From Pycnopodia helianthoides (Eukaryota > Echinodermata > Asteroidea > Forcipulatida > Asteriidae): a DNA stretch of 64,000 nt. Under the pieces are notes generated by a model. That model was not told the DNA's origin, made no database searches, and saw only the letters and a program-made list of their open reading frames with translations. Each line of letters opens with the position of its first letter. The stretch's first letter is position 1. The stretch lies in NCBI GenBank assembly GCA_032158295.1, contig CM063251.1:20767933-20831932 (forward strand), read 5' to 3'. A program made the translations under genes and the position numbers. Shown here piece after piece: positions 23,330 to 35,454 of the stretch.

Positions 23330-23515
23330 AAAAACAGGGTTACCAACCAAATTTTCATGTTTTGCATATTGCTTGTTACTGGTATTCAGCTGTTGTTTAC
23401 TAATCCTGAAAATCAAGTGGAAATTTGGTTGGTAATCCTATTTTTATCAAAGAAGAAATTTCATGCTAAGCAAATTTTCGTGCTTAGCAGCTCTATGAAA
23501 TTGGGCCCAGTTTGG
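23330..23515. mobile_element. MITE, GGGCCCAATTTCATAGAGC family (5'-truncated)
   Basis: The interior CTGGTATTCAGCTGTTGTTT and right end GCAGCTCTATGAAATTGGGC match the complete copy at 41245-41490. The left terminus is missing. Confidence 0.8.
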
Positions 23516-23675
23516 TTGCTATGCCCTTCGTTGTCAGCATATACTGATAATTTTTTTGTCATAGGTTAAGAGGGTTGGCTTTTTGTACACGAAGTGACCT
23601 AGATCTGTGATTGGAGAAAATCTAGGTTGAACTTTAACTATTTCAAACTGTTTCGGAGACTGCTTAGCCTATTGT

Positions 23676-23930
23676 TGTCGCTGTCGTTGTCGTTGTCGTT
23701 GTTGTTGTTGTTGTTGCTGCTGCTGCCGCTGCCGCTGCCGCTGCTGCTGCTGCTGCTGCTGCTGCTGCCGCTGCTGCTGATGATGATGATGTTGCTGCTG
23801 CTGCTGCCGCTGCTGCCGCTGCCGCTGCTGCTGCTGCTGCTGCCGCCGCTGCCGCTGCTGCTGCTGCTGCTGCCGCCGCTTCCGCTGCCGCTGCTGCTGC
23901 CGCCGCTTCCGCTGCCGCTGCTGCTGCTGA
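23676..23930. repeat. Long CTG/CCG trinucleotide tract
   Basis: About 85 consecutive in-phase triplets, mostly CTG (CAG on the other strand) mixed with CCG, GTT, GTC and a short ATG block near 23777-23790. All frames stay open on both strands, giving polyleucine, polyserine and polyalanine frames that are by-products of the repeat. There is no sign of a flanking gene. Confidence 0.95.
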
Positions 23931-23989
23931 CTTCTTCATTCATACATACAGAACTGTCAAATATGTTTTCATTCATGCAATTGTTTTAA

Positions 23990-25550
23990 TGAGTAAAACA
24001 TTCTCGCGAAACATATAGGCCTACATAATTTCATACAAACAAAAACAAAACGGTATTTACCGACAGAGCCCTTTTTGTACAAACCAATGTACACATTGAG
24101 ATAGGTCACTTCATGAAAAAGCTAAGCTTCATTTGGTCCGTCGACGTGGCGAATCGTTATACGTAGGTCATGTTAATTAGTGTAGAATAATTACGAAATT
24201 ATTACTTGTTAGGTCCGTAAGCTTGCTAAAACAAATTAGCCGTAATCAGTGCATTCATCATTTGTATAAAATTTTCAAAACAAAATTTGCAAAATGGTGT
24301 GGTTTTAGACATAACATGTCACTTTGTGGAACAGCAACCATGAGCGTCTGTGAACGTTCTGGTTAAGGGGGGGGGGGGCAGGGGGTTGATTTGCCCGAAA
24401 TTTTACACAGACAAAAAACGGGTCAAAAGTTTTTGTTTTTTTTGCTATCACTGTTTTTGTTTTCTATTTTGCTGTGCCCGAATTTTCCCCACTGTTTTGC
24501 ACTGCTAACTGCTTACTTCAGAGACTTTATGGGCGCAAGCAAAAGTCAGAGATTCAACTAAGTTTTTTTTTTTTTTTCAATTTCAATGTTTTCATTTCCG
24601 TATTTTTAAAAAATAAAACAAATTCACATTGAAAAAGAAAAAGGAAAAAAAACATCAGATATTAGTGCGGCCTTGGCCGTCAGTATACCAACCATTGTCT
24701 ACAATATCGATTGAGAAAATTGAATGCAAGGAGCTTGTGTGAGCAAACGGTACACCGATGTGCGAAGGATTTGTGCATTGCATTCACCAGAAGGCCAAGT
24801 TGGACTAATCTGTCCTCACTCAGTCGTCAAGGGCTGTTCTATTTACAATTCTACCTTGTCAACCGAGGTTAATGCGAGTCAATAAAGCCATAATGTACAG
24901 CAGTTGCGAAGTGGGCCATAAAATGGCGACAATTGAATTATGTTTTTGATTGCAGAACTCTAGTCAAATATATGTAACGATTAAATTTTTCTTCATACCA
25001 ATAATTTGTCCGATTAAAATAGTTCACATTATATTACCACCAAAATATTTTTTTTTAATACCATTTGATATTTTGAAATTGTTTTTTTTTTTAATATTAA
25101 ATTCAAAGGTTCCTCTACCCAATGCCCAGAGTTTTTAAAAAGATAGATAATTTGTGAATTATTGAAACAGGTTTGGTTTTTTTCAATTGTGCCTCAGTTC
25201 TATCATTACTGGCAACTTGTTCATTTTTATTTCAAAATAATTTAGGAGGGCCTACACCAAATTAAACAAGTATCTCGGTGCCGATGCGTGTATATAGCAA
25301 ATTTGGGGCGTTGTAAAAAATATTTTGTTGGGGTTTGTCGAGGGTTGCTCTGTAATAATCAATTATCATCTTTCGTCATACTAGCAAATAATGATTAATA
25401 ATTGTAATTCCTCTTGAAAAGTTGTTAAGAAAGCTTAAAATGTAAAATAGGCGTGTATTGACGAGCTTCACAATTTGTGATAAAAATTACAAAGTGAAAA
25501 TCTGAGTAACCCTAAGATGTCAAATTGGTGTTAAAACTAAATGTGGACAT
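23990..25550. other. AT-rich intergenic DNA
   Basis: A G run near 24367-24378 and several T and A homopolymers are present. No convincing gene or bounded repeat is seen. Short open frames, such as 24950-25138, are composed of AT-rich hydrophobic codons and are not supported. Confidence 0.5.
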
Positions 25551-25896
25551 ATTTAAATTGAAATGTTACGCTGCACACTGTCTGACATCAGCAAGCACAG
25601 TAGTTTTAATTAGTTATCACTAAAAGTGTTTTATCTGAACAAACATGTATTTGCATTTTATATTTAACATTTAAAGTTCATCTATACATATTTAAAAACA
25701 TCTGCGACACAACAAAATGTGCGGCTAGGATCTAGATTTGTATTCAACTTTTATTGGAAAATATTTCTGCAGTATCCGTTAATACGGAACGGTTATAGTA
25801 GCAACTTTCCCCGTCACACAACAATATTTTAATCATACATAAGGCAGTTTCATCTTATGAAAACATAGCGGTGTGACAGTAATGCCTTCTAGTAAG

Positions 25897-26266
25897 TTAA
25901 AGACACTGGACACCTTTGGTAATTGTCAAACAGCAGTCTTCTCACAAACCTGTGAAAATTTGAACTCAATTGGTCGTCGAAGGTGCGAGATAATAATGGA
26001 AGAAAAAACACCCTTGTCACACGAAGTTGTGTGCTTTCAGATGCTTGATACTGTTGATTTCGAGACCTCACGCGTGATGTCTCAAAATCGATTCAAATAT
26101 TTTTCTGAGAAATTACTTCTTTCGCAAAAACTACGTTACTTCAGAGGGAGCCGTTTCTCACAATGTTTTATACTATCAACAGCTCTCTATTACTCGTTAC
26201 CGAGTAAGTTTTTATGATAACAATTATTTTGAGTAATTACCAATTTATAGTGTCCAGTTTCTTTAA
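25897..26266 (+). mobile_element. TTAA-flanked MITE with AGACACTGGACAC termini
   Basis: TTAA is followed by AGACACTGGACACCTTTGGT; the right end is TAGTGTCCAGTTTCTTTAA. It is complete only in the first unit of the tandem array. In the later units the left junction shifts directly from AATCATACAT to TGCTCGTTACC, leaving about 75 bases of its right end. Confidence 0.85.
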
Positions 26267-26917
26267 AGCTATAATTATCGTCAGAGCCGAGTTTTTAATC
26301 TTCAAGAAGGGGGAAGCGTTGTTTTGATCGGGAACGTTGTATAAACAAACAAACAAAATGGATGGGGAACTGTCAACATTTATTGTTTGGTTTAATAAAT
26401 TGTGGCATGGAGGAAGGGTTTTATAAATCGTTATGACGGATTTGAAGTAGTCTGATGACAACGCTGCCACGATGAATACAACTAGTCCTTTTTATTTTGT
26501 ATACCCAAATTGATATCTCGAATGTGTGTATCACTGTCTGTAGCTTTTCGCTCAATTTCTAAATGCGGTTTACGTCCCAAAATACGTGCACAATTATTCC
26601 TATAGGCAGTATGCGCGTTGATGTATTAGTATGGATGTTTTGCATATCGATCATTATTTTTGAATAACCCATTACGTTAAACGAGCCTACTTAGTAGACC
26701 ATTGTATTAATCATAATGAGCCATTTGGCAAAAAAAACCATCAAAACCACAACCGCTTAATTGTTGGATGTGACCTTGTAATCACGTGATTAACACAGCC
26801 TATACGCCTTTCTTAGTATTTATGCATGGCGTCATCATTGTAATCCAAAACGAGGCTATAGGCGCAGCGCCAATCGCAGCCGCTGAAAAATGAGGCGGGG
26901 CTAACTGAATCGGTGTA

Positions 26918-27087
26918 TAGACCTTATGCATTGACGTCATCAAACCGCCATCTTAGAGGTAAACTGATGATGAACAATGGAAACGCACAGATTTGTACAC
27001 GCAGTGCACAGCATTGGCCAATGAACATCCTCTTTTTGACCTCCAGGCAAATGCCCTACTCAAATGACGTCATGTGCATAAGGTCTA
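26918..27087. mobile_element. 170-bp inverted-repeat element with TGACGTCA termini (array unit 1)
   Basis: TAGACCTTATGCATTGACGT opens it and TGACGTCATGTGCATAAGG followed by TCTA closes it. Copies sit at the equivalent place in units 2 and 3. The palindromic octamer TGACGTCA is the consensus cAMP-response element, present in both arms and again about 40 bases downstream at 27132. Confidence 0.8.
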
Positions 27088-30000
27088 ATGGTGGCACTGC
27101 GCCGGTAGCCTTTTTCTTGAAGTACAATGATGACGTCATGCATAAATATTAAGCAAATTGTATAGTGGGTCCGTCTTTTCATAAGACTTTAAGAACACTC
27201 GAGAGAGACACAATTCATTTTGTAGAATGTCACCCTTTATTTAGTTTAGAATGTAGTCCGTGTATCATTAATCCTCATTTCAGACAACGATTAAAATATT
27301 CACCTGAATTGTTGTAGAAGAATCTTGTGAATTAGTTCTGTGAATATTTAACATTGTATTAAAACACCCTTCAAAAAATGATTCTTTAAATAATGTAATT
27401 CAGTGTGCGTGTATACATGATGGCGCGTTTTAAATTGAAATGTTACGCTGCACATTGTCTGACATAAGCAAGCACAGTCGTTTTAATTAGTTCTCACTAA
27501 AAGTGTTTTGTCTGAACAAACATGTATTTGCGTTTTAGATTTAACATTTAAAGTTCATCTATACATATTTAAAAACATCTGCGACACAACAAAATGTGCG
27601 GCTAGGATCTAGATTTGTATTCAACTTTTATTGGAAAATATTTCTGCAGTATCCGTTAATACGGAACGGTGTAAGGTTATAGTAACAACTTTCCCCGTCA
27701 CACAACATTATTTTAATCATACATTGCTCGTTACCGAGTAAGTTTTTAAGCTAACAATATTATTTTGAGTAATTACCAATAGTGTCCAGTTTCTTTAAAG
27801 CTATAATTATCGTCAGAGCCGAGTTTTTAATAACAAATCTTCAAGAAGGGGGAAGCGTTGTTTTGATCGGGAACGTTGTATAAACAAAAAAAATAAAACG
27901 GATGGGGAACTGCCAACGTTTATTGTTTGGTTTAATAAATTGTGGTATGGAGGAAGGGTTTTATAAATCGTTATGACGGATTTGAAGTATAGTCTGATGA
28001 CAACGCTGCCACGATGAATACAATAGTTGCTTTTGTTTTTGTATATCCAAATTGATATGTTGAATGTAGTGTATTTCTAAAAGTATTTCACTGTAGCTTT
28101 TAGATCACGTTCTAAATGCGGTTCACGTCCGAAAATACATGCAAAATTATTCCTATAGGCAGTGTGCGCATTGATGTATATAGTGAACTTGGCGATGAAT
28201 TTCATGCAAAGTGCAATGTCGTTTTGTCAAATCGATTATTGTTTTTGAATAAACCATTAACGTTAAACGAGCCTTCTTTATAAGCCATTGTACTAATCAT
28301 ACTGAGCCATTTGGCCAAAAAAAACATCAAAACCACAACCTCTTATTGTTGGATGTGACCTTGTAATCACGTGGTTAACACAGCCTATACGCCTTTCTTA
28401 GTATTTATGCATGGCGTCATCATTGTAATCCAAAACGAGGCTATAGGCGCAGCGCCAATCGCAGCCGCTGAAAAATGAGGCGGGCTAACTGAATCGTGTT
28501 ATAGACCTTATGCATTGACGTCATCAAACCGCCATCTTAGAGGTAAACTGATGATGAACAATGGAAACGCACAGATTTGTACACGCAGTGCACAGCATTG
28601 GCCAATGAACATCCTCTTTTTGACCTCCAGGCAAATGCCCTACTCAAATGACGTCATGTGCATAAGGTCTAATGGTGGCACTGCGCCGGTAGCCTTTTTC
28701 TTGAAGTACAATGATGACGTCATGCATAAATATTAAGCAAATTGTATAGTGGGGTCCGTCTTTTCATAAGACTTTAAGAACAGTCGAGAGAGACACAATT
28801 CATTTTGTAGAATGTCACCCTTTATTTAGTTTAGAATGTAGTCCGTGTATCATTAATCCTCATTTCAGACTACGATTAAAATATTCACCTGAATTGTTGT
28901 AGAAGAATCTTGTGAATTAGTTCTGTGAATATTTAACATTGTATTAAAACACCCTTCAAAAAATGATTCTTTAAATAATGTAATTCAGTGTGCGTGTATA
29001 CATGATGGCGCGTTTTAAATTGAAATGTTACGCTGCACATTGTCTGACATCAGCAAGCACAGTCGTTTTAATTAGTTCTCACTAAAAGTGTTTTGTCTGA
29101 ACAAACATGTATTTGCGTTTTAGATTTAACATTTAAAGTTCATCTATACATATTTAAAAACATCTGCGACACAACAAAATGTGCGGCTAGGATCTAGATT
29201 TGTATTCAACTTTTATTGGAAAATATTTCTGCAGTATCCGTTAATACGGAACGGTGTAAGGTTATAGTAACAACTTTCCCCGTCACACAACATTATTTTA
29301 ATCATACATTGCTCGTTACCGAGTAAGTTTTTAAGCTAACAATATTATTTTGAGTAATTACCAATAGTGTCCAGTTTCTTTAAAGCTATAATTATCGTTA
29401 GAGCCGAGTTTTTAATAACAAATCTTCAAGAAGGGGGAAGCGTTGTTTTGATCGGGAACGTTGTATAAACAAAAAAAATAAAACGGATGGGGAACTGCCA
29501 ACGTTTATTGTTTGGTTTAATAAATTGTGGCATGGAGGAAGGGTTTTATAAATCGTTATGACGGATTTGAAGTATAGTCTGATGACAACGCTGCCACGAT
29601 GAATACAACAGTTGATTTTGTTTTTGTATATCCAAATTGATATGTTGAATGTAGTGTATTTCTAAAAGTATTTCACTGTAGCTTTTAGATCACGTTCTAA
29701 ATGCGGTTCACGTCCGAAAATACATGCACAATTATTCCTATAGGCAGTGTGCGCATTGATGTATATAGTGAACTTGGCGATGAATTTCATGCAAAGTGCA
29801 ATGTTGTTTTGTCATATCGATTATTGTTTTTGAATAAACCATTAACGTTAAACGAGCCTTCTTAATAAGCCATTGTACTAATCATACTGAGCCATTTGGC
29901 CAAAAAAAACCATCAAAACCACAACCGCTTAATGTTGGATGTGACCTTGTAATCACGTGATTAACACAGCCTATACGCCTTTCTTAGTATTTATGCATGG

Positions 30001-30632
30001 CGTCATCATTGTAATCCAAAACGAGGCTATAGGCGCAGCGCCAATCGCAGCCGCTGAAAAATGAGGCGGGGCTAACTGAATCGGTGTATAGACCTTATGC
30101 ATTGACGTCATCAAACCGCCATCTTAGAGGTAAACTGATGATGAACAATGGAAACGCACAGATTTGTACACGCAGTGCACAGCATTGGCCAATGAACATA
30201 CTCTTTTTGACCTCCAGGCAAATGCCCTACTCAAATGACGCCATGTGCATAAGGTCTAATGGTGGCACTGAGCCGGTAGCCTTTTTCATGAAGTACAATG
30301 ATGACGTCATGCATAAATATTAAGCAAATTGTATAGTGGGTCCGTCTTTTCATAAGACTTTAAGAACACTCGAGAGAGACAAAATTCATTTTGTAGAATG
30401 TCACCCTTTATTTAGTTTAGAATGTAGTCCGTGTATCATTAATCCTCATTTCAGACTACGATTAAAATATTCACCTGAATTGTTGTAGAAGAATCTTGTG
30501 AATTAGTTCTGTGAATATTTAACATTGTATTAAAACACCCTTCAAAAAATGATTTTTAAATAATGTAATTCAGTGTGCGTGTATACATGATGGCGCGTTT
30601 TACAAAAGTGAAAGAAAAACCAACAGTAGTAT

Positions 30633-30984
30633 TTAAAGGTCCTGTACACTATAATTGGTAAGATCGAAAAACAAAAATGTTCACAGATTCACAGATAACT
30701 TACATGAAAGTAAGTAATGGTAGAAAGGGTTCCTTAAAATATTTCTGCCTAAAATGCTATCGTTTCTGAGAAAGGAGTAAAACATTAGTTTTTATCACGC
30801 GTTATAAAAACTCGATGTTTGAAAGAACAGAAAACACATAAGGTCTCTTTTCAATATTATCTCGTGACCTCGATGACCAATTTAGCCCAAACTTTCACAG
30901 GTTTGTTTGTTCATGCATATGTTGAATCACACAAAATGTGGACACTGATTTTGAGCTGTTACCAAAAGTGTACAATACCTTTAA
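30633..30984. mobile_element. TTAA-flanked MITE related to the one at 25897
   Basis: It is bounded by TTAAAGGTCCTGTACACTAT and its approximate mirror AGTGTACAATACCTTTAA. Interior words ATCTCGTGACCTCGATGACC and AGCCCAAACTTTCACAGG are shared with the fragment near 14110-14510. Confidence 0.75.
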
Positions 30985-31420
30985 TGGGGTTGTGTTGTCA
31001 TGATCAAACCTGAATGTGGCTGTATGATTTTCAGTGAACGCACACCGCCGCAAACGCGCGCGCTCTCCATAGATAATAGGGAGGTTTAGCTGCACGTTAC
31101 GCGAGCAAAAACGTGAACGTGAACGTCAGAAAATTTTGTTGTAAAAATCTCACGTTTTAAGCATACGTGAAGTTACCATTTCTCACGTCAGGTACGTACG
31201 TGCAGACGTCATACGTGAGCATGAAATAAGCCCAAAGTGGTGACGTCACCTAGAAACGACACAATTTTCTGACGTTCACGTTCACGTTTTTGCTCGCGTA
31301 ACGTGCAGCTAAACCTCCCTAATACTGAAGGCACGCACCCCGTACAGTTAACTGGGTAAGAGTTCATAATGCACAGCCACTGCTTTGATCATTTTGATCA
31401 TGACAACACAGCCCCTTTAA
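30981..31420. mobile_element. Inverted-repeat element carrying a nested MITE
   Basis: GGGGTTGTGTTGTCATGATC near 30985 is mirrored by GATCATGACAACACAGCCCC near 31396. The element at 31077-31321 has inserted within it. Confidence 0.75.
31077..31321. mobile_element. Near-perfect foldback MITE with about 60-bp arms
   Basis: From TAGGGAGGTTTAGCTGCACG to CGTGCAGCTAAACCTCCCTA the arms match through CTCGC and AACGTGAACGTGAACGTCAG. The short loop has further ACGT palindromes. TA dinucleotides at the ends suggest a Tc1/mariner-type target site. Confidence 0.88.
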
Positions 31421-31725
31421 AATGTTTGTAATACAGTCTTTGCATTATACTAAGTAAATCTGCAACTACTACACTCTCAAAACTACCGGGTCACAACTCA
31501 CAATCGACCTGGATTCTGGGTCCCATTTCGTTCAGTTTGAGAAGGATTTTCATACGCCTTAGTAAGCGCCATTACACACATTATCCTAACCAATCAGAAG
31601 TCACAAAGTACAACACAGTCCGCCCACGACGGTCTCATCCAATCACGTGTGAGTACGAACCGTCTCCTTCGTCAACTGTTATCTGTAGGAACCATAGATA
31701 GGTTGCAGTATGACGTAAGTCGGCC

Positions 31726-32549
31726 ATCTTTACGGGCAGTTTAGAACAAATAGTCGTGCGTTTCGTGTGAGAACGGCGTGCATGCACGCGCGCATTTCAC
31801 GAAACTCATTGCAGGATTGGTCAGTGAACAACGCGGCTGCGTTAATAAGTTGAGCGTTTGACGCACCTGCAAGCCAAAATGCAATTTGCCCGTAAAGATG
31901 GCGTCTACTAGGATAGAGTTCTTATTATATAGCTCTATGGTAGGAACTCACTTTTCAGCAGGATTGGTCAGTGAACAACGCGGCTGCGTTAATAAGTTGA
32001 GCGTTTGACGCACCTGCAAGCCAAAATGCAATTTGCCCGTAAAGATGGCGTCTACTAGGATAGAGTTCTTATTATATAGCTCTATGGTAGGAACTCAGAC
32101 ACAAGTGCAAGGGATGCACAATAAAGATGCCATTTTCTAAAGCTTTCGCTTGCATTTTCCCCCTCACTTTTCAGCAGGATTGGTCAGTGAACAACGCGGC
32201 TGCGTTAATAAGTTGAGCGTTTGACGCACCTGCAAGCCAAAATGCAATTTGCCCGTAAAGATGGCGTCTACTAGGATAGAGTTCTTATTATATAGCTCTA
32301 TGGTAGGAACTCAGACACAAAACCTGTATTTGTTTGTTTGTTGTTTTGGTTGTTGTTGGGGGGGGGGGGGTATCTACTCCTTGCACATACAAGATCAAAC
32401 CTGGTACAAAGATACAAAAACACAAAAACAATCAGCCATGGGTGACAAAGAAAAACAAATATTAACAGAAAGAGTGTGCAAGGGATGCACAATAAAGATG
32501 CCATTTTCTAAAGCTTTCGCTTGCATTTTCCCCCTCACTTTTCAGCAGC
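31726..32549. repeat. Locally triplicated inverted-repeat element
   Basis: The first copy (31726-31904) has both ends, GCCATCTTTACGGGCAG and TTGCCCGTAAAGATGGC. The block from GCAGGATTGGTCAGTGAACA through AGCTCTATGGTAGGAACTCA then repeats at 31958 and 32174 with virtually no change. A second word, GGGATGCACAATAAAGATGC, occurs at 32111 and 32478, each time followed by about 65 identical bases. Steps of 147 and 216 bases show at least two separate duplication events. Confidence 0.85.
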
Positions 32550-32559
32550 GTTCAACACC

Positions 32560-33256
32560 CTAGACTGAATTCATTAGTAATAAATAGCAAAGACCTATTC
32601 AGTAGAAACTGCAACCGGTAAAAGGATAAGCTCTGATGGTTCACCTTTAATTAGCAATGACGATTCTCTTCATCCGTAGGAAATGCCCCACATACATTGT
32701 TTATATACATGCTAAAAAGGTTTTAAAAAGACATGTGAAATTTAACAGATTCTTTAAAAGAAAAACATGGTTTATGGCCTGAGTCCCTGACGTTTCAACC
32801 CTAGCAGAGTCTTTCCCGAAGGCTAATTACATCGCACATTATAAGTATATACTGGTGTAATAAAAGCATTAAAGTACAAAAAAGTGAAAAGAAAAAAGAG
32901 ATAGAACTCAAGCGTAAAAAGCAAGGGATGAACAATGAAGAAAGAGACAAGGAGGATAGAGGTAAGGTATTCGTATGAAGGTAAAAAATCCATGGCACCA
33001 TTCCCAATTTGGGGGCAGAGAGTACCCCCCCCCCCCCAAAAAAAAATGTTCCCATACTTGAAAGCACTATTTTCCTCATGCACAGAAGTAACCCCCTCCC
33101 CCCCCCCTTAACATCCTCTAAAGAATTCTTAAGATTCCAAGCACCCAATGAAGACACAATAGAGGGGGGTATACCATGCCCCCATATCGAGCACCAAATG
33201 TGAGAAGGGGCTGGTTCAACCACAAGGGGTTAGAAACACAAAAGACAAAATCAAAC
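32560..33256. other. Intergenic DNA with homopolymer runs
   Basis: C runs near 33027-33037 and 33099-33107 and an A-rich patch near 32875-32960 are present. At about 32775-32830 there is a reverse copy of the AAAGACTCTGCTAGGGT motif seen at 49147. No gene is recognised. Confidence 0.5.
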
Positions 33257-33797
33257 TGACAAACTGACAAACCTGTAGAAGTTTGAGATCGATCGGCCGT
33301 CTAGGTCACGAGAAAATAGTGAAAAAAACCGATTACACATTTGCATGAAATCATATAGATTCAACAAATGAATAAAACGCTCACTGAGCGAAATACTCCA
33401 ATCGGAAAATTAGTTTATTCATTTCTCATCAAATATGACATTTCAGACAGAAATATTTCAAGGGATGTTTTCTACTATCATCATCATTAGACCGTGTAAG
33501 TTTTGTGTACATCTGTGATCAAAAGTGTATTTTACAAGTTTTTTTCTTACCAATTCTGTAATGTTCCTTTAAGGGTGAAGAAAGAAAAACATCTATATGT
33601 GCCATTGTCTTGACCAACGCGTATACATAACACATGCAAATTTGTAATCGGTTTTGCACTATTTTCTCGTGAACCAGAAGGCCGATCGATCTCAAACTTC
33701 TGGTTTGTCAGTTTGTGTATATGGTGGATTATATAAAGTGCTTACACTGCCAGTAACTGTTTTGTTAGCAAAAACCAATTCTGTAATGTTCCTTTAA
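33257..33797. mobile_element. Two convergent truncated TTAA MITEs (AGGAACATTACAG family)
   Basis: The first piece (33257-33572) is in forward orientation, lacks its left terminus and ends CCAATTCTGTAATGTTCCT then TTAA. The second (33633-33797) comes from the other end of the element, so the two together make a rearranged pair. It could have arisen by insertion into an existing copy or by inversion. Confidence 0.75.
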
Positions 33798-34529
33798 CAT
33801 ATTATTTCAATTTCGGAGGAGATAAATCCAAAGGGAACATTAAGTGCCTCCCGGTAATGGCTACCGCTTTTTTATGGAGGTTTTTTCTTAAGGTTGAAAT
33901 GAACAAAATATAGTTTTGAAGGCTGATACCTCGCGTCAACTGCTCATACTGAACCATTAGTTTTCGACAGAAGGCATAATATCATGATGAATGAACAAAT
34001 ATTTTGTTTAAAATGAGCGTGGTTTTGGTAAGAGCTACAGAGTTAATCACCATTGCGTTAAAATCTTTACAATTCAAACTGTGAAGGGCGAATGATCTAT
34101 ATAAACGATTGCCATTGTCTCGACCAACGCGTACCAATGACCATTTAGTTTAATTTATTTTGGTGTTACGTTTTCCCCCTCTCCAAACAAAAGCTGGTGA
34201 GAGTTTCCTCTTACCCCATGTTACGGTGTATCGCTTCGGGCGGCTGGGCGGTCCAGTGGCTACAAGGTTAAGGTGTATTGCTTCGGGCGGCTGAGCGGCC
34301 CAGTGGCCAATGAATCGAACCATATTTTGTGAATGTTGTCGATCTTATTAATTTCGGGGGACAAGAGGGGGCGTGGGTTCTGAGCGGGGAGGGGATGCTT
34401 CCACCTCCGATCTGCACCCCTGATTTTTTTTTTTGGGGGGGGTACGCCACTGAGGCCCTTTGGCATCATGACGTTGGTACTAACTCACAGTGATCTCCAA
34501 TTATATTGATGGAGAAAAGAAGTTTAAAT

Positions 34530-35045
34530 CAGGGAGCATTAAACAGATGGGACGGTATGAAGAAGATGTCTGGTTATGACTCGACAGGAGTTATGTCCCA
34601 GGGTCATCAAATCGGAGGATGCCACAACTCTAAGTGACCTGAACAATTTTTCCATTCGTTTTGGGGCAACTTGGGTTTCACATCAAGCAACAATTTATCG
34701 GGATAATGTGTAATTCCATAAAGTAGGAGGTCGGGATTTGAGTTGAGTCACTCTGAAGTAAAACCCCCAAAATCCTCAAGAACGTTATGTTGCAAGGCAG
34801 TTCGGCACTTCGGCCAGCACGGAATTTGCCGTAAAATGCTCACAACTGGGGAACTTACCTCAGTTTTCCATTTCTTATTTCGATGGTATTTGGATATTCA
34901 AGAGGTCCCAAAGGTTTGGATATCCTTTGTTGTCATTTCAATACCCCAAATACCCAAAACCAGCTGCTATGAATAATTATAGACCCATATCACCTACCGC
35001 TTTTCCTTTAAGAAGTATTTTGAGCAGATTATTAAAAAGTAATTT
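34530..35045 (+). pseudogene. Decayed LINE (non-LTR retrotransposon) coding fragment
   Basis: Pieces of a reverse-transcriptase polyprotein appear in shifting frames: WDGMKKMSGYDS near 34550, LSDLNNFSIRF near 34631, an endonuclease-RT linker with VPKVWISFVV-x-IPQIPK near 34900, and NNYRPIS at 34972-34992. The last is the conserved NYRPIS entry to the RT domain. Several stops and frameshifts separate them, so it is dead. The style is CR1/L2/Jockey-like; the clade is not resolved. Confidence 0.7.
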
Positions 35046-35454
35046 TAGGTTGAACAAAGACAAATTTACCTGAGCGGAACTTGAACCGGATCGAAGTTCC
35101 GCTCTCTTTGTTAAACCCAAAGTTATTTAATAATTTAATCATTTCTGAATAAAAATACCTCCGTGTCTATAGCTGAATTTGAAGTGTAATGGGAAAGTCA
35201 GTTCTAAGTGCGATTAACATGATCAACGGTTGTTCTTAGGTGCATGAAATCACTACATGGGGCAAGATGTTTTCAGACGCTTATTAATCTGTTTTATCTT
35301 TGTACTAGTAGTATGATAGTGGATTGTCTTCTGGAAACATCAGATAATAGTATCATTTAAAAAATTGATAGCAGTACGGTGCGTGCTGATGCAGTTAGTT
35401 CCATATTGCTAGCAGCCTACGGTGCGTGTTGATGCAGTTAATTCCAGTGCAATA

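Larger units (their letters stand above)
25554..30602 (+). repeat. Tandem array of three large units (1.88, 1.58 and 1.59 kb)
   Basis: Units start at the word TAAATTGAAATGTTACGCTG at 25554 (start lightly diverged), 27431 and 29016, and the last ends near 30602 at GATGGCGCGTTTT. Units 2 and 3 are nearly identical. Unit 1 is about 300 bp longer because it retains a complete TTAA-flanked MITE (25897-26266) of which units 2 and 3 hold only the right end. Each unit also contains an inverted-repeat element with TGACGTCA in its termini (26918-27087 in unit 1). A 73-79-codon open frame recurs in every unit but spans that element and looks non-coding. Confidence 0.93.

Noticed and set aside
23627..23989. 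Open frames on both strands reading polyleucine, polyserine or polyalanine
   Set aside because: They are generated by the CTG/CCG trinucleotide tract, which lacks stops in every frame; no flanking coding signal supports a gene.
26913..30323. A 73-79-residue open frame repeated three times with near-identical protein sequence
   Set aside because: It recurs only because the DNA unit is duplicated. It spans an inverted-repeat element, and the nucleotide differences show no bias towards silent changes that I can see.
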